A DNA stretch of 64,000 nt from Janthinobacterium sp. BJB426 (GCF_002735705.1 NZ_PDZL01000002.1:1-64000), one strand, 5' to 3'; positions 18,002-25,744 are shown, numbered from the stretch's first letter. Numbers and translations: made by a program. The notes: generated by a model not told the origin, from the sequence alone.

Positions 18002-18863
18002 CGCCGCCAGGGACGCCCCCGCCGACGCTCCGCTGGCGCAATTGCAGGCGTGGTTCCTGACGGCCATGACGGCGCCAGGCGGTGCCGTGCATGGTGCCCA
18101 GCTGGCCAGCGAGCGCCATGGCTTGACGCAGGAGCAAGTGCTGAAACAGGCGCGGGGCGGGCCGGCGCCGCTGCACATCCATGCGGATGGCTATGTGCAG
18201 CGCCTGCTCGAATGCCTGCAAGCCGACTATCCTGTCTTGCGCAAGGTCATGGGTGACGAGCTGTTCGTCTTCTTTGCCCGCGCCTATGTCTGGCGCCATC
18301 CGTCTGCGTCAGCGACCCTGTATGACCTGGGTGCTGGCTTTGCCGATTTCCTTGCCGCCAGCCAGCGTGCCGCCGGCGCGCAGGGGGACGCCTTGCGCTT
18401 TCCCGTCGAACTGGCGCAGCTGGAACGGGCGCGCAGCGAGGCGGGCAGGGCGCCCGGCATGGAAAAGCTGGCGCCGCCCATGCTGCCTTGCGGACTTGAT
18501 TTGTTGCTGGGAAATGCACCGGCCTGGCGCCTGGCGCCGTGCACGCGGCTGCTGGCCCTGTCATTTCCCCTGTGTGCATATTGGCAACAGGCACAGGCCG
18601 CGCCGGACGACGCCGTGCCGGCCCAGCCGGATGCCAGGCCCGCCTTCGTCGCCATTTCGCGCATGCATTACCGGCTTGCCATGCAGGAGTTGCAGCCTTG
18701 GCAATTTTACTGCCTGCAAGCGCTGGCCGGCGGCGCGCCGCTGGCACAGTGCGCGGGGCAGGCGGCGCGGTCGAGCGGCCGGACGCCGGACGAGGTGCTG
18801 GCCGACGCCATGCTGTGGCTGCCGCTGGCGGCCTCGGCCGGGCTGATCACCGTTGATGCCTGA
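17991..18863 (+). CDS. DUF2063 partner protein of the MNIO enzyme (MbnC-like)
   Basis: A 290-residue protein. The N-terminal DUF2063 domain is visible as [15 protein letters not shown] at the start and [37 protein letters not shown], the typical 'Y.....L...yP.l....G...F..la..Y'. In known MNIO systems such a partner binds the substrate leader and presents it to the enzyme. The C-terminal half resembles the second domain of MbnC-like proteins. The start, ATG 17991, has GGAGG upstream and overlaps the MNIO stop by 11 bases. Confidence 0.88.
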   Translation: MRRSAARDAPADAPLAQLQAWFLTAMTAPGGAVHGAQLASERHGLTQEQVLKQARGGPAPLHIHADGYVQRLLECLQADYPVLRKVMGDELFVFFARAYVWRHPSASATLYDLGAGFADFLAASQRAAGAQGDALRFPVELAQLERARSEAGRAPGMEKLAPPMLPCGLDLLLGNAPAWRLAPCTRLLALSFPLCAYWQQAQAAPDDAVPAQPDARPAFVAISRMHYRLAMQELQPWQFYCLQALAGGAPLAQCAGQAARSSGRTPDEVLADAMLWLPLAASAGLITVDA

Positions 18864-18881
18864 GTAGAAAGCGGCGGACGT

Positions 18882-18905
18882 AAAAAAGGCCGATGGAAAT
18901 CGGCC
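18882..18905 (-). terminator. Intrinsic terminator of the DUF3297 gene
   Basis: A seven-base stem, GGCCGAT paired with ATCGGCC, has a four-base loop. On the minus strand it is followed by six T residues (18887-18882). It lies in the 65 bases between the converging DUF2063 and DUF3297 genes and may act for both. Confidence 0.8.
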
Positions 18906-18928
18906 TCGATGACAACTATAGGTGTTGC

Positions 18929-19177
18929 TTAGCGGTAAAACGCTTCGACTTTGCCCTTCAGCTTGATCTGCAGCGGACGGCCGCGGCGGTCGAGGGACTT
19001 GGTGGAAGCGACCTTGATCCAGCGTTCGCTGATGCAATATTCTTCCACGTCAAGACGTTCCTTGTCGTTGAAGCGGATGCCGACGTCGTTCTCGAACACG
19101 GCTGCAACGTGGTAAGGGCTGCTAGGGTCGATCGACAGGCGATCGGGCAATGGGGGTAAGGTGGTGGTATCGTTCAT
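18929..19177 (-). CDS. DUF3297 family protein
   Basis: An 82-residue protein: LPDRLSIDPSSPYHVAAVF, then VGIRFNDKERLDVEEYCISE and a basic tail (RRGRPLQIKLKGKVEAFYR). This matches DUF3297, a small conserved cytosolic protein of unknown function in proteobacteria. The ATG at 19177 is chosen; the open frame extends upstream but that part is the shadow of the GFA pseudogene. A terminator follows the stop. Confidence 0.88.
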   Translation of the reverse strand: MNDTTTLPPLPDRLSIDPSSPYHVAAVFENDVGIRFNDKERLDVEEYCISERWIKVASTKSLDRRGRPLQIKLKGKVEAFYR

Positions 19178-19287
19178 GGGCGTAATTATCGCCCAGAATG
19201 CCGATCCAGACAACGGGCAGCGCACGCTTATCTGCCCGCCCACGACATGGCGCAGCCGCATTTCCTTTCCCTGCCATCCTTCTTGCC

Positions 19288-19689
19288 TCACAGATGCCGC
19301 GTTTCCTGCGGCGGTGCGTCCCACACATCGTGCCAGCCATCGACAAAGGTGACGGGTACCCTGGCCAGTTCGGCGGCAGACGCATCGTCGAGGCAGTTGA
19401 CGCTGATGCCGACAAACGGGCCGCTGCGGGGCGAATCGCCGCGGCCGAACGGGCGCACGCCGCAGTGGCGGCAAAAATAATGGCGTTCGCGGCCTGCGCC
19501 GAAGCGGTATTCGCTCAAATCCGCCTCGCCGGACAACAGGCGGAAGGCTGACGGGGGAACGTGGCTGGCTCAGCAGCGCACTTTCAGACAGAACGAGCAG
19601 TTGCAGCGCAGGCTGGGAGCCGCCAGGTCGATCTCGGCCGCGAAGCGCACTGCGCAGCAGTGGCAACTGCCATGACAGGTTTTTTTCAT
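19288..19689 (-). pseudogene. GFA/CENP-V-family enzyme gene with an in-frame TGA
   Basis: Read from ATG 19689, the frame gives a GFA-type zinc protein of 133 codons: [20 protein letters not shown], then after the stop LLSGEADLSEYRFG, HYFCRHCGVRPFG and VNCLDDASAAELARVPVTF. The zinc cysteines are all present. Codon 40 (19572-19570) is TGA where close relatives I recall have Trp (TGG). A single base change would explain it, so this is either a recent pseudogene or a base-call error. Selenocysteine readthrough is unlikely because relatives have Trp there and no selenocysteine structure was seen. The gene lies 12 bases from the ABC transporter stop and may have been co-transcribed with the RiPP cluster. 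Confidence 0.75.
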
Positions 19690-19700
19690 CGTGGCCTACT

Positions 19701-21473
19701 TTACAGCGTTGCCGTACTGTCATGCAACTGCTGGAATTGCGACAGTTGCTGCTGCATCAGCCGTGCATACTGGCCGCCCGCGCGCAGCAGCTCTGCGTGC
19801 GTGCCTTGCTGGCAAATTCGACCCTTGTCCATGACGATGATGCGGTCCGCTTTGACGATGGTGGAAAAGCGGTGGGCGATGATGATGGTGGTGCGCCCTT
19901 GCATCAGGGTATCGAGGGCGCGCTGCACCTGCTGTTCGCTGGCGGCGTCGAGCGCGCTGGTAGCTTCGTCCAGGATCAGGATTTTCGGCGCGCGCAGGAT
20001 GGCGCGGGCAATCGCGATGCGCTGCTTCTGTCCGCCGGACAATTGCACGCCCCGTTCGCCCACGAGGGTTTCGTAGCCATCGGGAAAGGCCTCAATGAAA
20101 TCATGGGCGTGCGCCAGGCGTGCCGCCGCCAGCATCTCCTCATGCGTCACCTGGCGATCCGGCACGGCAAAGCCGATATTGTCGGCGATGCTGCCGGAAA
20201 ACAGGGCCGGCTCCTGTTCCACCACGGCCATCTGGCGCCGCAGCTGCGTCACGCCCAGTACCTGCGCATCGATGCCGTCGAACTGCAGGCTGCCCGTGCC
20301 AGGCTGGTAATGGCCGAGCACGAGGCTGGCGATGGTGGACTTGCCCGCGCCCGAGGCGCCCACCAGGGCGATCTTTTCGCCCGCACGGATGGACAGGCTG
20401 ACGCCGTCGAGGGCCGTGGCTTGCGTGCGTTCGGGATACGAAAAACGCACGTCGCGCAGCGCGATATGGCCGGCCAGCGGCGGCTGCGGTGCCATCTCGG
20501 TCACGGCGCGGTGGCTGCGCAGGATATCGAAGATGCGGTCGGTCGAGCCCATGGTGCGCATCCACGTGTTCCAGAATTCGCTGATCGAGCCGGCCGTGTC
20601 CGTCACCATGCTGGCATAGATGACAAAGGCCGTCAGCTCGCCCACGCTCAACCGGCCCTGGCCGATCAGGTGGGCGCCGAAACACAGAGTGGTCAGCAGG
20701 GCAACGAAGGCGAGCAGCCCTTGCGCGCCCTGAAACACGGCCAGCAGCCGTGTGCCGGCCAGGGACACCTCCAGCAGTTGCCGCATGGCTTGCGCGTAGC
20801 GGGCCATGGCGCCGCCTTGCTGGTTGAACGCCTGCACCAGGCGCGCATGGGCAAAGTATTCCTGCGCCACCTTGCCGCTGGCGGCCAGGGTGGCGGAAAT
20901 GGCCCGCGAACGCTGCCGGTAATTACTGCCTGATAATTTTCCCAGATACAGGCTGATGGGAATGAACAGGGCCAGCGGCAGGCTCAGCATGGGTGACAGC
21001 TGCAGCAGCATGGCGATGCCGCCGACGAAGACGCACAGCGAGCGCAGGGCATTCGCCGCGCCGATGGTCAGGCTTTCATGCAGGGCCGACACGTCGGACG
21101 TGAGCCGGCCGTTCAGTTCTCCGCCATGGTGCTTGTCGAAGAAGGCGATGGGCTGGTTGATGACCACGTCGAACAGGCGCCGGCGCACGCCCATGACGAT
21201 CATGTGGCCGCTCGATTGCAGCAAATAGAAGCGCGCGCTCGTGACCAGCGCATACAGCAGGCTGAAGGCCAGCATGGCGATCACCATGCCCGGCGTGACG
21301 CCGCGCCGCGTCAGTTCCGCCACGTTGTCGATGAAATACGCGATGGCTTGCGGGAAGGCCAGCTGCGCGCCCACGGTGAGGATCATGCAAAGCAGGCCGG
21401 CGGCAATGCGCCAGCGCACGGGATACAGCAGGCGCAGGCGTTCAACATGCGGGCCGAAGTTCAGATGGCTCAT
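19701..21473 (-). CDS. ABC exporter (fused TM and ATPase domains) of the RiPP cluster
   Basis: A 590-residue half transporter, which should act as a homodimer. Six TM segments occupy about residues 20-310. The ATPase domain follows: Walker A GASGAGKST near residue 380, signature LSGGQKQR, Walker B ILILDEATSALD and the switch His in IIAHR. It has no N-terminal C39 peptidase domain, so leader removal must come from another protein. It overlaps the thioredoxin-like gene by four bases and is the last gene of the cluster. The probable cargo is the mature peptide. Start: ATG 21473. Confidence 0.9.
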   Translation of the reverse strand: MSHLNFGPHVERLRLLYPVRWRIAAGLLCMILTVGAQLAFPQAIAYFIDNVAELTRRGVTPGMVIAMLAFSLLYALVTSARFYLLQSSGHMIVMGVRRRLFDVVINQPIAFFDKHHGGELNGRLTSDVSALHESLTIGAANALRSLCVFVGGIAMLLQLSPMLSLPLALFIPISLYLGKLSGSNYRQRSRAISATLAASGKVAQEYFAHARLVQAFNQQGGAMARYAQAMRQLLEVSLAGTRLLAVFQGAQGLLAFVALLTTLCFGAHLIGQGRLSVGELTAFVIYASMVTDTAGSISEFWNTWMRTMGSTDRIFDILRSHRAVTEMAPQPPLAGHIALRDVRFSYPERTQATALDGVSLSIRAGEKIALVGASGAGKSTIASLVLGHYQPGTGSLQFDGIDAQVLGVTQLRRQMAVVEQEPALFSGSIADNIGFAVPDRQVTHEEMLAAARLAHAHDFIEAFPDGYETLVGERGVQLSGGQKQRIAIARAILRAPKILILDEATSALDAASEQQVQRALDTLMQGRTTIIIAHRFSTIVKADRIIVMDKGRICQQGTHAELLRAGGQYARLMQQQLSQFQQLHDSTATL

Positions 21474-22024
21474 GCGGCGCGCTCCTGCGACGGTTCCGCG
21501 TTCAGTTGTTCGACGAGGGCCAGCCAGTCTTCGTCGCCGATCAAACCGGCCGCTTCCACTTGCCCTTCGTAATTGACAAAGACATAGGAGGGAGAACTCA
21601 TCAGCGGATTCACGCGCCGGTAGTCGCGCAGCGTCAGCCGCGCCGTGGCCGCTCGCAAGGCGTTGCCGGGTAAAAAGGCGCGCAGCCGGCGGACCGGTTC
21701 TTCGCTGATCAGCCACACGGCCAGGCCTGCCTCGCGCGCCAGCGGAAGCAGCTGTTCGATGCCGGCCAGCTTTTCCGCGCATTTCGGACAGCGGCTGGCC
21801 AAAAACAGCAGCACGGCCGCCTGGCCGCTGGCGCCCGGCTGGAAACGCGCACTGCCAGCCAGCGGACGGGCTAGCACGGCAGGCAGGGGCTGGCCCGGCA
21901 CCAGCGCCGTGGGCGCGAGGCGTTCGCGGCGGCTGGCGCGCAGCACTGCCAGGCTGAGCCAGATATTGCCGGCGAGGGCGAAGGCCAGCGCCGCCAGCAC
22001 CAGTTGCAGGGTCGTGGCATCCAT
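21470..22024 (-). CDS. Thioredoxin-like membrane-anchored protein (MauD/TlpA type)
   Basis: A 184-residue protein with an N-terminal TM anchor (LQLVLAALAFALAGNIWLSLAVL) followed by a thioredoxin-fold domain. The redox motif is CPKC in LLFLASRCPKCAEKL, near residue 80, and the cis-Pro segment is probably MSSPSYVFVNYEG. It resembles MauD, the disulfide protein that serves methylamine dehydrogenase, and TlpA. It overlaps the MauE-like gene by one base and the ABC gene by four. In this cluster it probably handles the two conserved cysteines of the precursors. Confidence 0.85.
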   Translation of the reverse strand: MDATTLQLVLAALAFALAGNIWLSLAVLRASRRERLAPTALVPGQPLPAVLARPLAGSARFQPGASGQAAVLLFLASRCPKCAEKLAGIEQLLPLAREAGLAVWLISEEPVRRLRAFLPGNALRAATARLTLRDYRRVNPLMSSPSYVFVNYEGQVEAAGLIGDEDWLALVEQLNAEPSQERAA

Positions 22025-22557
22025 CAGTCGGCCTTTGCCAGAATGGCGATGTCGTGCAGGGAAATCGTGGCCACGCAGACGATGGCCGCCAGTCCGGCGG
22101 CCAATACTGTGGTGGCGATGGACAAGGTCGTTTCTTGCGCCAGCGCAAAGTAGGCGCCGTTGATGCCGACCACCAGCACGTTGCGCAGCAAGTCGTACTG
22201 CGACACGGGCCGCGCCGCTTCGCCAAAGCAGCTGCAGCGCACCACGCTGTGCGTGAAATAGCGCCAGGCCAGGATGGCCGTGAGGGTACCGAGCAGCAAG
22301 AGCGACAGCAGCATCGGCAACTGGGCGCCTCCCGCCAGCAGCCAGCCGGCGAGCCATAATTCAGCCGCCACCAGGGCGGGCGCGGCCAGGCTGGCGGCGG
22401 CGGGCGGCACGCCGAACGAGGTGGCCAGGTTGGCGCGAAAGTCACCGTAACTGCGCAGCTTGCCCACGCTGGCCGCCAGCAACAGCAAGGCAATGCAGTA
22501 GCGCGCGATATCGGATAAAAACGCAGCCAGTAACGTGGACAGCACGGGTGTCAGCAT
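22024..22557 (-). CDS. MauE/DoxX-like redox-associated membrane protein
   Basis: A 177-residue protein with about four TM segments (IARYCIALLLLAASVGKL, ALVAAELWLAGWLLAGG, LPMLLSLLLLGTLTAILAW, LSIATTVLAAGLAAIVCVA). The VVRCSCFG motif supplies a CxC pair on the loop after TM3, as in MauE and DsbB/VKOR-like proteins. MauE works with MauD in forming disulfides in the periplasm. It is coupled to the protease gene (7-base overlap) and the thioredoxin gene (1-base overlap). Start: ATG 22557. Confidence 0.85.
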   Translation of the reverse strand: MLTPVLSTLLAAFLSDIARYCIALLLLAASVGKLRSYGDFRANLATSFGVPPAAASLAAPALVAAELWLAGWLLAGGAQLPMLLSLLLLGTLTAILAWRYFTHSVVRCSCFGEAARPVSQYDLLRNVLVVGINGAYFALAQETTLSIATTVLAAGLAAIVCVATISLHDIAILAKAD

Positions 22558-23417
22558 TGCGTGCTCCACACGGGCGCGTAGCCGCCCGGACGCTGGCGCC
22601 GCAGTTGCACGCCGTCGCGCGACGCCAGCAGGGCATCGTTCCACGGCTCGTCGGGCGCGCTGCGCAGGGCGCCGCCTATGCTTGCCTGCAATTGTGTGGA
22701 AATGGCCCAGCCCAGCCGTTCGGCGTGGGCATCGCGTTCCATGCGCAAGCCCAGCTGCGCCAGTTCTTCGCGTGTCAAGGCATAGTTGTGCGAGTGATAA
22801 CCCGTCACGAGTTGCGCGACGATGGCGCGCCGCGCCTCGGGTGTGGCCTCGGGCAATTGCCAGGCCAGCAATTCTTCGCCGATCTGCGTCAGTTCCAGGG
22901 TGGTGCGGTAAAAGGCCGTCAGGGAAGGGGGAAAGATGCTGCCGCACAGCAGGGACAGCGATTGCTGGCGCGCTTCGCCGGCATCCACGCCGAACCACTG
23001 CTGCGCCATGTCGCCGAAAGCCTTGATGTCCAGGCTGGACATGGAGCCGCCGTCGGCGCCATCGAGCTGCGGGTCGATGGGCGAGAACAGGGCCAGGTCG
23101 CCGGCGATGATCTCATCGGCGCCCAGGGTCAGCAGGGTGGCGGCCGACTGGCAGTGGAAGGGCACGATAAAACTCAGGTGGCGCGCATGCTGGCGCAGCA
23201 GGATGGCGATGCGGCGCGCCGCGTTGACGATGCCGCCGCGTCCGTGCAGCACCACGTCGAGGCGCGCCACGGTGCCGATGCCCTGGCACAGCTCGTACAG
23301 GGCGGGCAGCAGTTCCATGTCCAGGTGCGAGGCGGCCAGGACAATGGCCCGGCTGTCGCGCGCCTGCTCCAGTTCGCGCAGCTGCGACGGCAGCAGGTTC
23401 AAGTCTGGCTGTGGCAT
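22551..23417 (-). CDS. ClpP-fold serine protease (SDH/SppA type), candidate leader peptidase
   Basis: A 288-residue soluble protein. The ClpP/crotonase fold is seen in VVLHGRGGIVNAARRIAILL and FIVPFHCQSAATLLTLGADEIIAG, where Ser of QSAATL is the expected nucleophile and SPIDPQL follows. This matches serine dehydrogenase-type proteases (SDH_protease). It has no signal peptide. Its first codons overlap the ATP-grasp gene by 19 bases and AAGGAG lies upstream of ATG 23417. As the exporter has no peptidase domain, leader cleavage is its probable job; that is inference. Confidence 0.8.
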   Translation of the reverse strand: MPQPDLNLLPSQLRELEQARDSRAIVLAASHLDMELLPALYELCQGIGTVARLDVVLHGRGGIVNAARRIAILLRQHARHLSFIVPFHCQSAATLLTLGADEIIAGDLALFSPIDPQLDGADGGSMSSLDIKAFGDMAQQWFGVDAGEARQQSLSLLCGSIFPPSLTAFYRTTLELTQIGEELLAWQLPEATPEARRAIVAQLVTGYHSHNYALTREELAQLGLRMERDAHAERLGWAISTQLQASIGGALRSAPDEPWNDALLASRDGVQLRRQRPGGYAPVWSTQC

Positions 23418-24412
23418 AGCGCTCCTTCGATGAGGGTGTCGGCCACGCTTTCCAGCAGGGGCAAGGCGGGCACCAGTTGTTGTACATACAAAAATTGACC
23501 AACAGGATTGTTTTCCAGGAAAACATACTCACCGTCGGGCGTGACGATGAGGTCCAGCGCGCCATACTCGAGGCCATAGCTGTGCACGAAAGCAAGGCAG
23601 CGCTGCTCTATCTCCGCTGGCAAGGTGCACGCCTCATAGCGGATGGGGGCCGACATGTCGCGCGAATCGATGGCCGTGCGGGCATCGTCCTGCGAATACA
23701 GGCGCGCGGCAAACAGGCGCTTGCCGATCACGGTGACGCGCAGCTCATATTGCTTGGCGATATATTCCTGGAACTGGCAGCTCAGCTCGCTGACGGCGTC
23801 CAGGCTGTCCAGCATGGCATCGTCGACGATGGTGGTGCCGATGCCGGCGCTGACCCTGTCCGCTTCCTCGACGGCTTCGGCGGCCAGGCTGGGTGTGGAC
23901 ATGCTCTTGAAAATGATGGGCCCGTTGACGGCCGCGCGGAAGGCGCGCACGTCGTCGGGCACATTGGTGATCACGGTGGCGGGCACGCGAAAGCCCATGC
24001 GCGCGGCCCGCGCAAGCTGTTCGCCTTTCCATTGGGCGCCGCGCAGGGCCAGCGGATGGCTGAGCCAGTAGCAATCGAGTCCGTACAGCACGCTGAAGAT
24101 GGCTTGCTCCGTTTCCAGCTGGGCGTAGGCGCGTTCCTGCTGCGTCAGGTCGGCGCTGGCGTAGGCATAGTCGGCCGCCTTGCGCAGCCAGACGGCGCCC
24201 ACCTGCTGTAAGTCAAGCCAGTCGCCCTCGGGCAGATGGCGCAGGCGCGCGCTGGCGCGGCCGTCCAGCAGGCGCTGGCACAGCTGGTAATCGCGGGGAA
24301 AAGCGTCGAGATCGATACGGAAGGGGGCATGGCCGCGCGCGGCGAGGATGGCTTCGACCAGGTCGGCGTGCAGATCGCCGCTATGGCTGATAATCAAGAC
24401 CTTTTTGTGCAT
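23399..24412 (-). CDS. ATP-grasp peptide ligase, MvdD-like (graspetide synthetase)
   Basis: A 337-residue enzyme that should link Ser/Thr or Lys side chains to Asp/Glu side chains of the precursor, giving omega-esters or amides. The opening, HKKVLIISHSGDLHADLVEA, and the FRIDLDAFP segment match graspetide ligases. The ATP-grasp part has IIFKSMSTPS, FQEYIAKQYELRVTVIGKRL and, at the end, YGALDLIVTPDGEYVFLENN, close to the MvdD/MvdC 'YGA.D....pdG.y.FLE.NP.GQ' pattern. The start is ATG 24412, 77 bases after the stop of precursor 1, with a hairpin in between. Confidence 0.88.
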   Translation of the reverse strand: MHKKVLIISHSGDLHADLVEAILAARGHAPFRIDLDAFPRDYQLCQRLLDGRASARLRHLPEGDWLDLQQVGAVWLRKAADYAYASADLTQQERAYAQLETEQAIFSVLYGLDCYWLSHPLALRGAQWKGEQLARAARMGFRVPATVITNVPDDVRAFRAAVNGPIIFKSMSTPSLAAEAVEEADRVSAGIGTTIVDDAMLDSLDAVSELSCQFQEYIAKQYELRVTVIGKRLFAARLYSQDDARTAIDSRDMSAPIRYEACTLPAEIEQRCLAFVHSYGLEYGALDLIVTPDGEYVFLENNPVGQFLYVQQLVPALPLLESVADTLIEGALCHSQT

Positions 24413-24449
24413 GTAGGGGAGCCTGCAGTAGCGGAAAATCGGGAAGATG

Positions 24450-24475
24450 AAAAAGCCTTGCCGCGGCAAGGCTTT
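24450..24475 (-). terminator. Hairpin terminator/attenuator between precursor and modification genes
   Basis: A perfect 12-base inverted repeat without loop bases (24452-24475; arms AAAGCCTTGCCG and its complement) is followed on the minus strand by five T residues. It lies between the precursor 1 stop and the ligase gene. A partial terminator here would give more precursor than enzyme transcript, as is common in RiPP operons. Confidence 0.8.
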
Positions 24476-24488
24476 CAGCTGGAACGTA

Positions 24489-24674
24489 TCAGCAGAACTC
24501 GCCGCCGTCACTCGAGCCGATGCGCGAATAGCGGTATTGCTCCTCGCTGTCGACCGCCGTGCAGCCGGCCACGGCGACACCGTCGCGCACCTTCCAGGGC
24601 GCGGGAAGGGCAGGCTTTTCCTGTTCCTTCTTTTCCGCCAGTTTGAATGCGAACAGCTTGGTTTCTTTGTGCAT
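24489..24674 (-). CDS. Graspetide-type precursor peptide 1
   Basis: A 61-residue peptide starting at ATG 24674 with AGGA seven bases upstream. The leader carries LFAFKLAEK. A conserved junction, WKVRDGVAVAGCTAV, is followed by a variable acidic and hydroxyl-rich tail, DSEEQYRYSRIGSSDGGEFC. Potential crosslink residues are Thr, three Ser, two Asp and three Glu. Two Cys are conserved with peptide 2: one in AGCTAV and one as the very last residue. It lies directly upstream of the ATP-grasp ligase, so it is the natural substrate. Confidence 0.85.
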   Translation of the reverse strand: MHKETKLFAFKLAEKKEQEKPALPAPWKVRDGVAVAGCTAVDSEEQYRYSRIGSSDGGEFC

Positions 24675-24803
24675 GGGAATATCCTATATGAATGGTTGCG
24701 ATTTGATTTTTACCGGGAATGCCTGTTTAAAAAAGGAATCTCCAATTGGAAGGTGTTTATATATTCCCTGCGCGCAGAAAAGCCGCTCCGGAATTGGAGT
24801 CAG

Positions 24804-24816
24804 CGCCAGTTTGAAT
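24804..24816 (-). repeat. 13-base copy of the leader-coding segment (possible relic of a third precursor)
   Basis: The bases at 24804-24816 are identical to 24637-24649, which encode the FKLA part of the precursor 1 leader. The same segment occurs in precursor 2 with one change. At 24804-24816 the surrounding sequence has no open precursor frame. It may be the decayed remains of a third copy or chance. Confidence 0.35.
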
Positions 24817-24869
24817 ATAAGGGAATAGATGAAACCCCACGCCGGACGGGGGTTATGGCGTGCCAGTGA

Positions 24870-25061
24870 TCAGCAATACTGGCCGCGGTCGTTTGGCTGG
24901 AAGCGCGAGGAATCGCGGTATTGCTCAGCTTCCACTGCGGTGCAGCCGGCCACGGCGACGCCGTCGCGCACCTTCCAGGCGGTGGCGGGCGCTACCAGTT
25001 TTTGTACCTGTTTTTCAGCCAGTTTGAATGCGAACAATTTGGAGTGGTTCTGTTTTTGCAT
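24870..25061 (-). CDS. Graspetide-type precursor peptide 2
   Basis: A 63-residue paralogue of precursor 1, with ATG 25061 and AGAGGAT upstream. The leader again has LFAFKLAEK, the junction WKVRDGVAVAGCTAV is identical, and the core is EAEQYRDSSRFQPNDRGQYC. The two cores share the pattern C-T-A-V-(D/E)-x-E-Q-Y-R-x-S and an ending D-x-G-(E/Q)-(F/Y)-C, while loop residues differ. This divergence in the core over a constant leader is what one expects of RiPP substrates. It is the first gene of the minus-strand cluster, so its promoter should lie within 25062-25340. Confidence 0.85.
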   Translation of the reverse strand: MQKQNHSKLFAFKLAEKQVQKLVAPATAWKVRDGVAVAGCTAVEAEQYRDSSRFQPNDRGQYC

Positions 25062-25363
25062 TGTACTATCCTCTTGTGATGGTTAAGTACTGCTTGCGCT
25101 GTATGCCATGGTATATGGCCATTCGATATTAGCGCCTGAATAAATAAGCGTCAACTTGAAATCAATCGTATTCTCGATTATCTATTTTAAATACTCACCA
25201 AATATCACGCAGGCCATTTATTTTATTGCGGTGCGATAAATAATAAGGATGTCGATCTAAATGAGCGGCAGGGTGCTTGATTATTGCCAGCAAACGGATC
25301 GACCATACCCGCGGCGAGGCACTATAATGGCGCCTGTTGAATGGATAGGGCAGGACTCACCTT
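25062..25363. other. AT-rich intergenic region with the promoter of the RiPP cluster
   Basis: These 302 bases hold no recognisable gene. From about 25120 to 25260 the sequence is much richer in A and T than its surroundings. It should contain the minus-strand promoter for precursor 2 and the plus-strand promoter for the next gene. I could not fix a single -35/-10 pair with confidence. The AT-rich block fits foreign origin or a nucleoid-protein-silenced promoter. Confidence 0.6.
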
Positions 25364-25744
25364 ATGGAAATGGCCATCACAGACAGCTTGCGGCAGCTGG
25401 CATACGCGCAGGCCGCCGCGTTCGTACGGACACTCGACCGGCGCGATCCTGTTGCGCTGCAACGCGACTGGGGCCTGTCGCCCGGCGTGGCCGACGAGAT
25501 CATCGAGATGCTCGACAGCTACTTTGTGGCCAACCAGGCGTTGTCCCTGACGCCGCTGGCGCAAGCCTTCGTGCCGGGCAAGGGTGGCCGCGCGGCCGTC
25601 GATGTGTATGCCACCGATGCCGGACCGCTGGGCCTGGAATGCCTGCTGCTGGCCGATGGCCAGCCGGGCGAAGCGACCTTGCACCTGGAAATGTCCGGCC
25701 ACGACGGCGCGCTGCGCCTCCATTATCAATACATCGGATCCTGA
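25364..25744 (+). CDS. Unknown protein, first of a two-gene unit
   Basis: A 126-residue cytosolic protein starting at ATG 25364, with AGGA ten bases upstream. The N-terminal part is helical (LRQLAYAQAAAFVRTLDRR, VADEIIEMLDSYFVANQAL); the C-terminal part looks like strands (ECLLLADGQPGEATLHLEM). No motif is recognised. It is followed after seven bases by an Imm33-like gene, so the two are co-transcribed. Confidence 0.6.
   Translation: MEMAITDSLRQLAYAQAAAFVRTLDRRDPVALQRDWGLSPGVADEIIEMLDSYFVANQALSLTPLAQAFVPGKGGRAAVDVYATDAGPLGLECLLLADGQPGEATLHLEMSGHDGALRLHYQYIGS

Noticed and set aside
19570-19572. Selenocysteine readthrough of the TGA in the GFA gene, given selD in the window
   Set aside because: Relatives I recall have Trp, not Cys, at this place and no selenocysteine hairpin was seen; selD is explained by mnmH.
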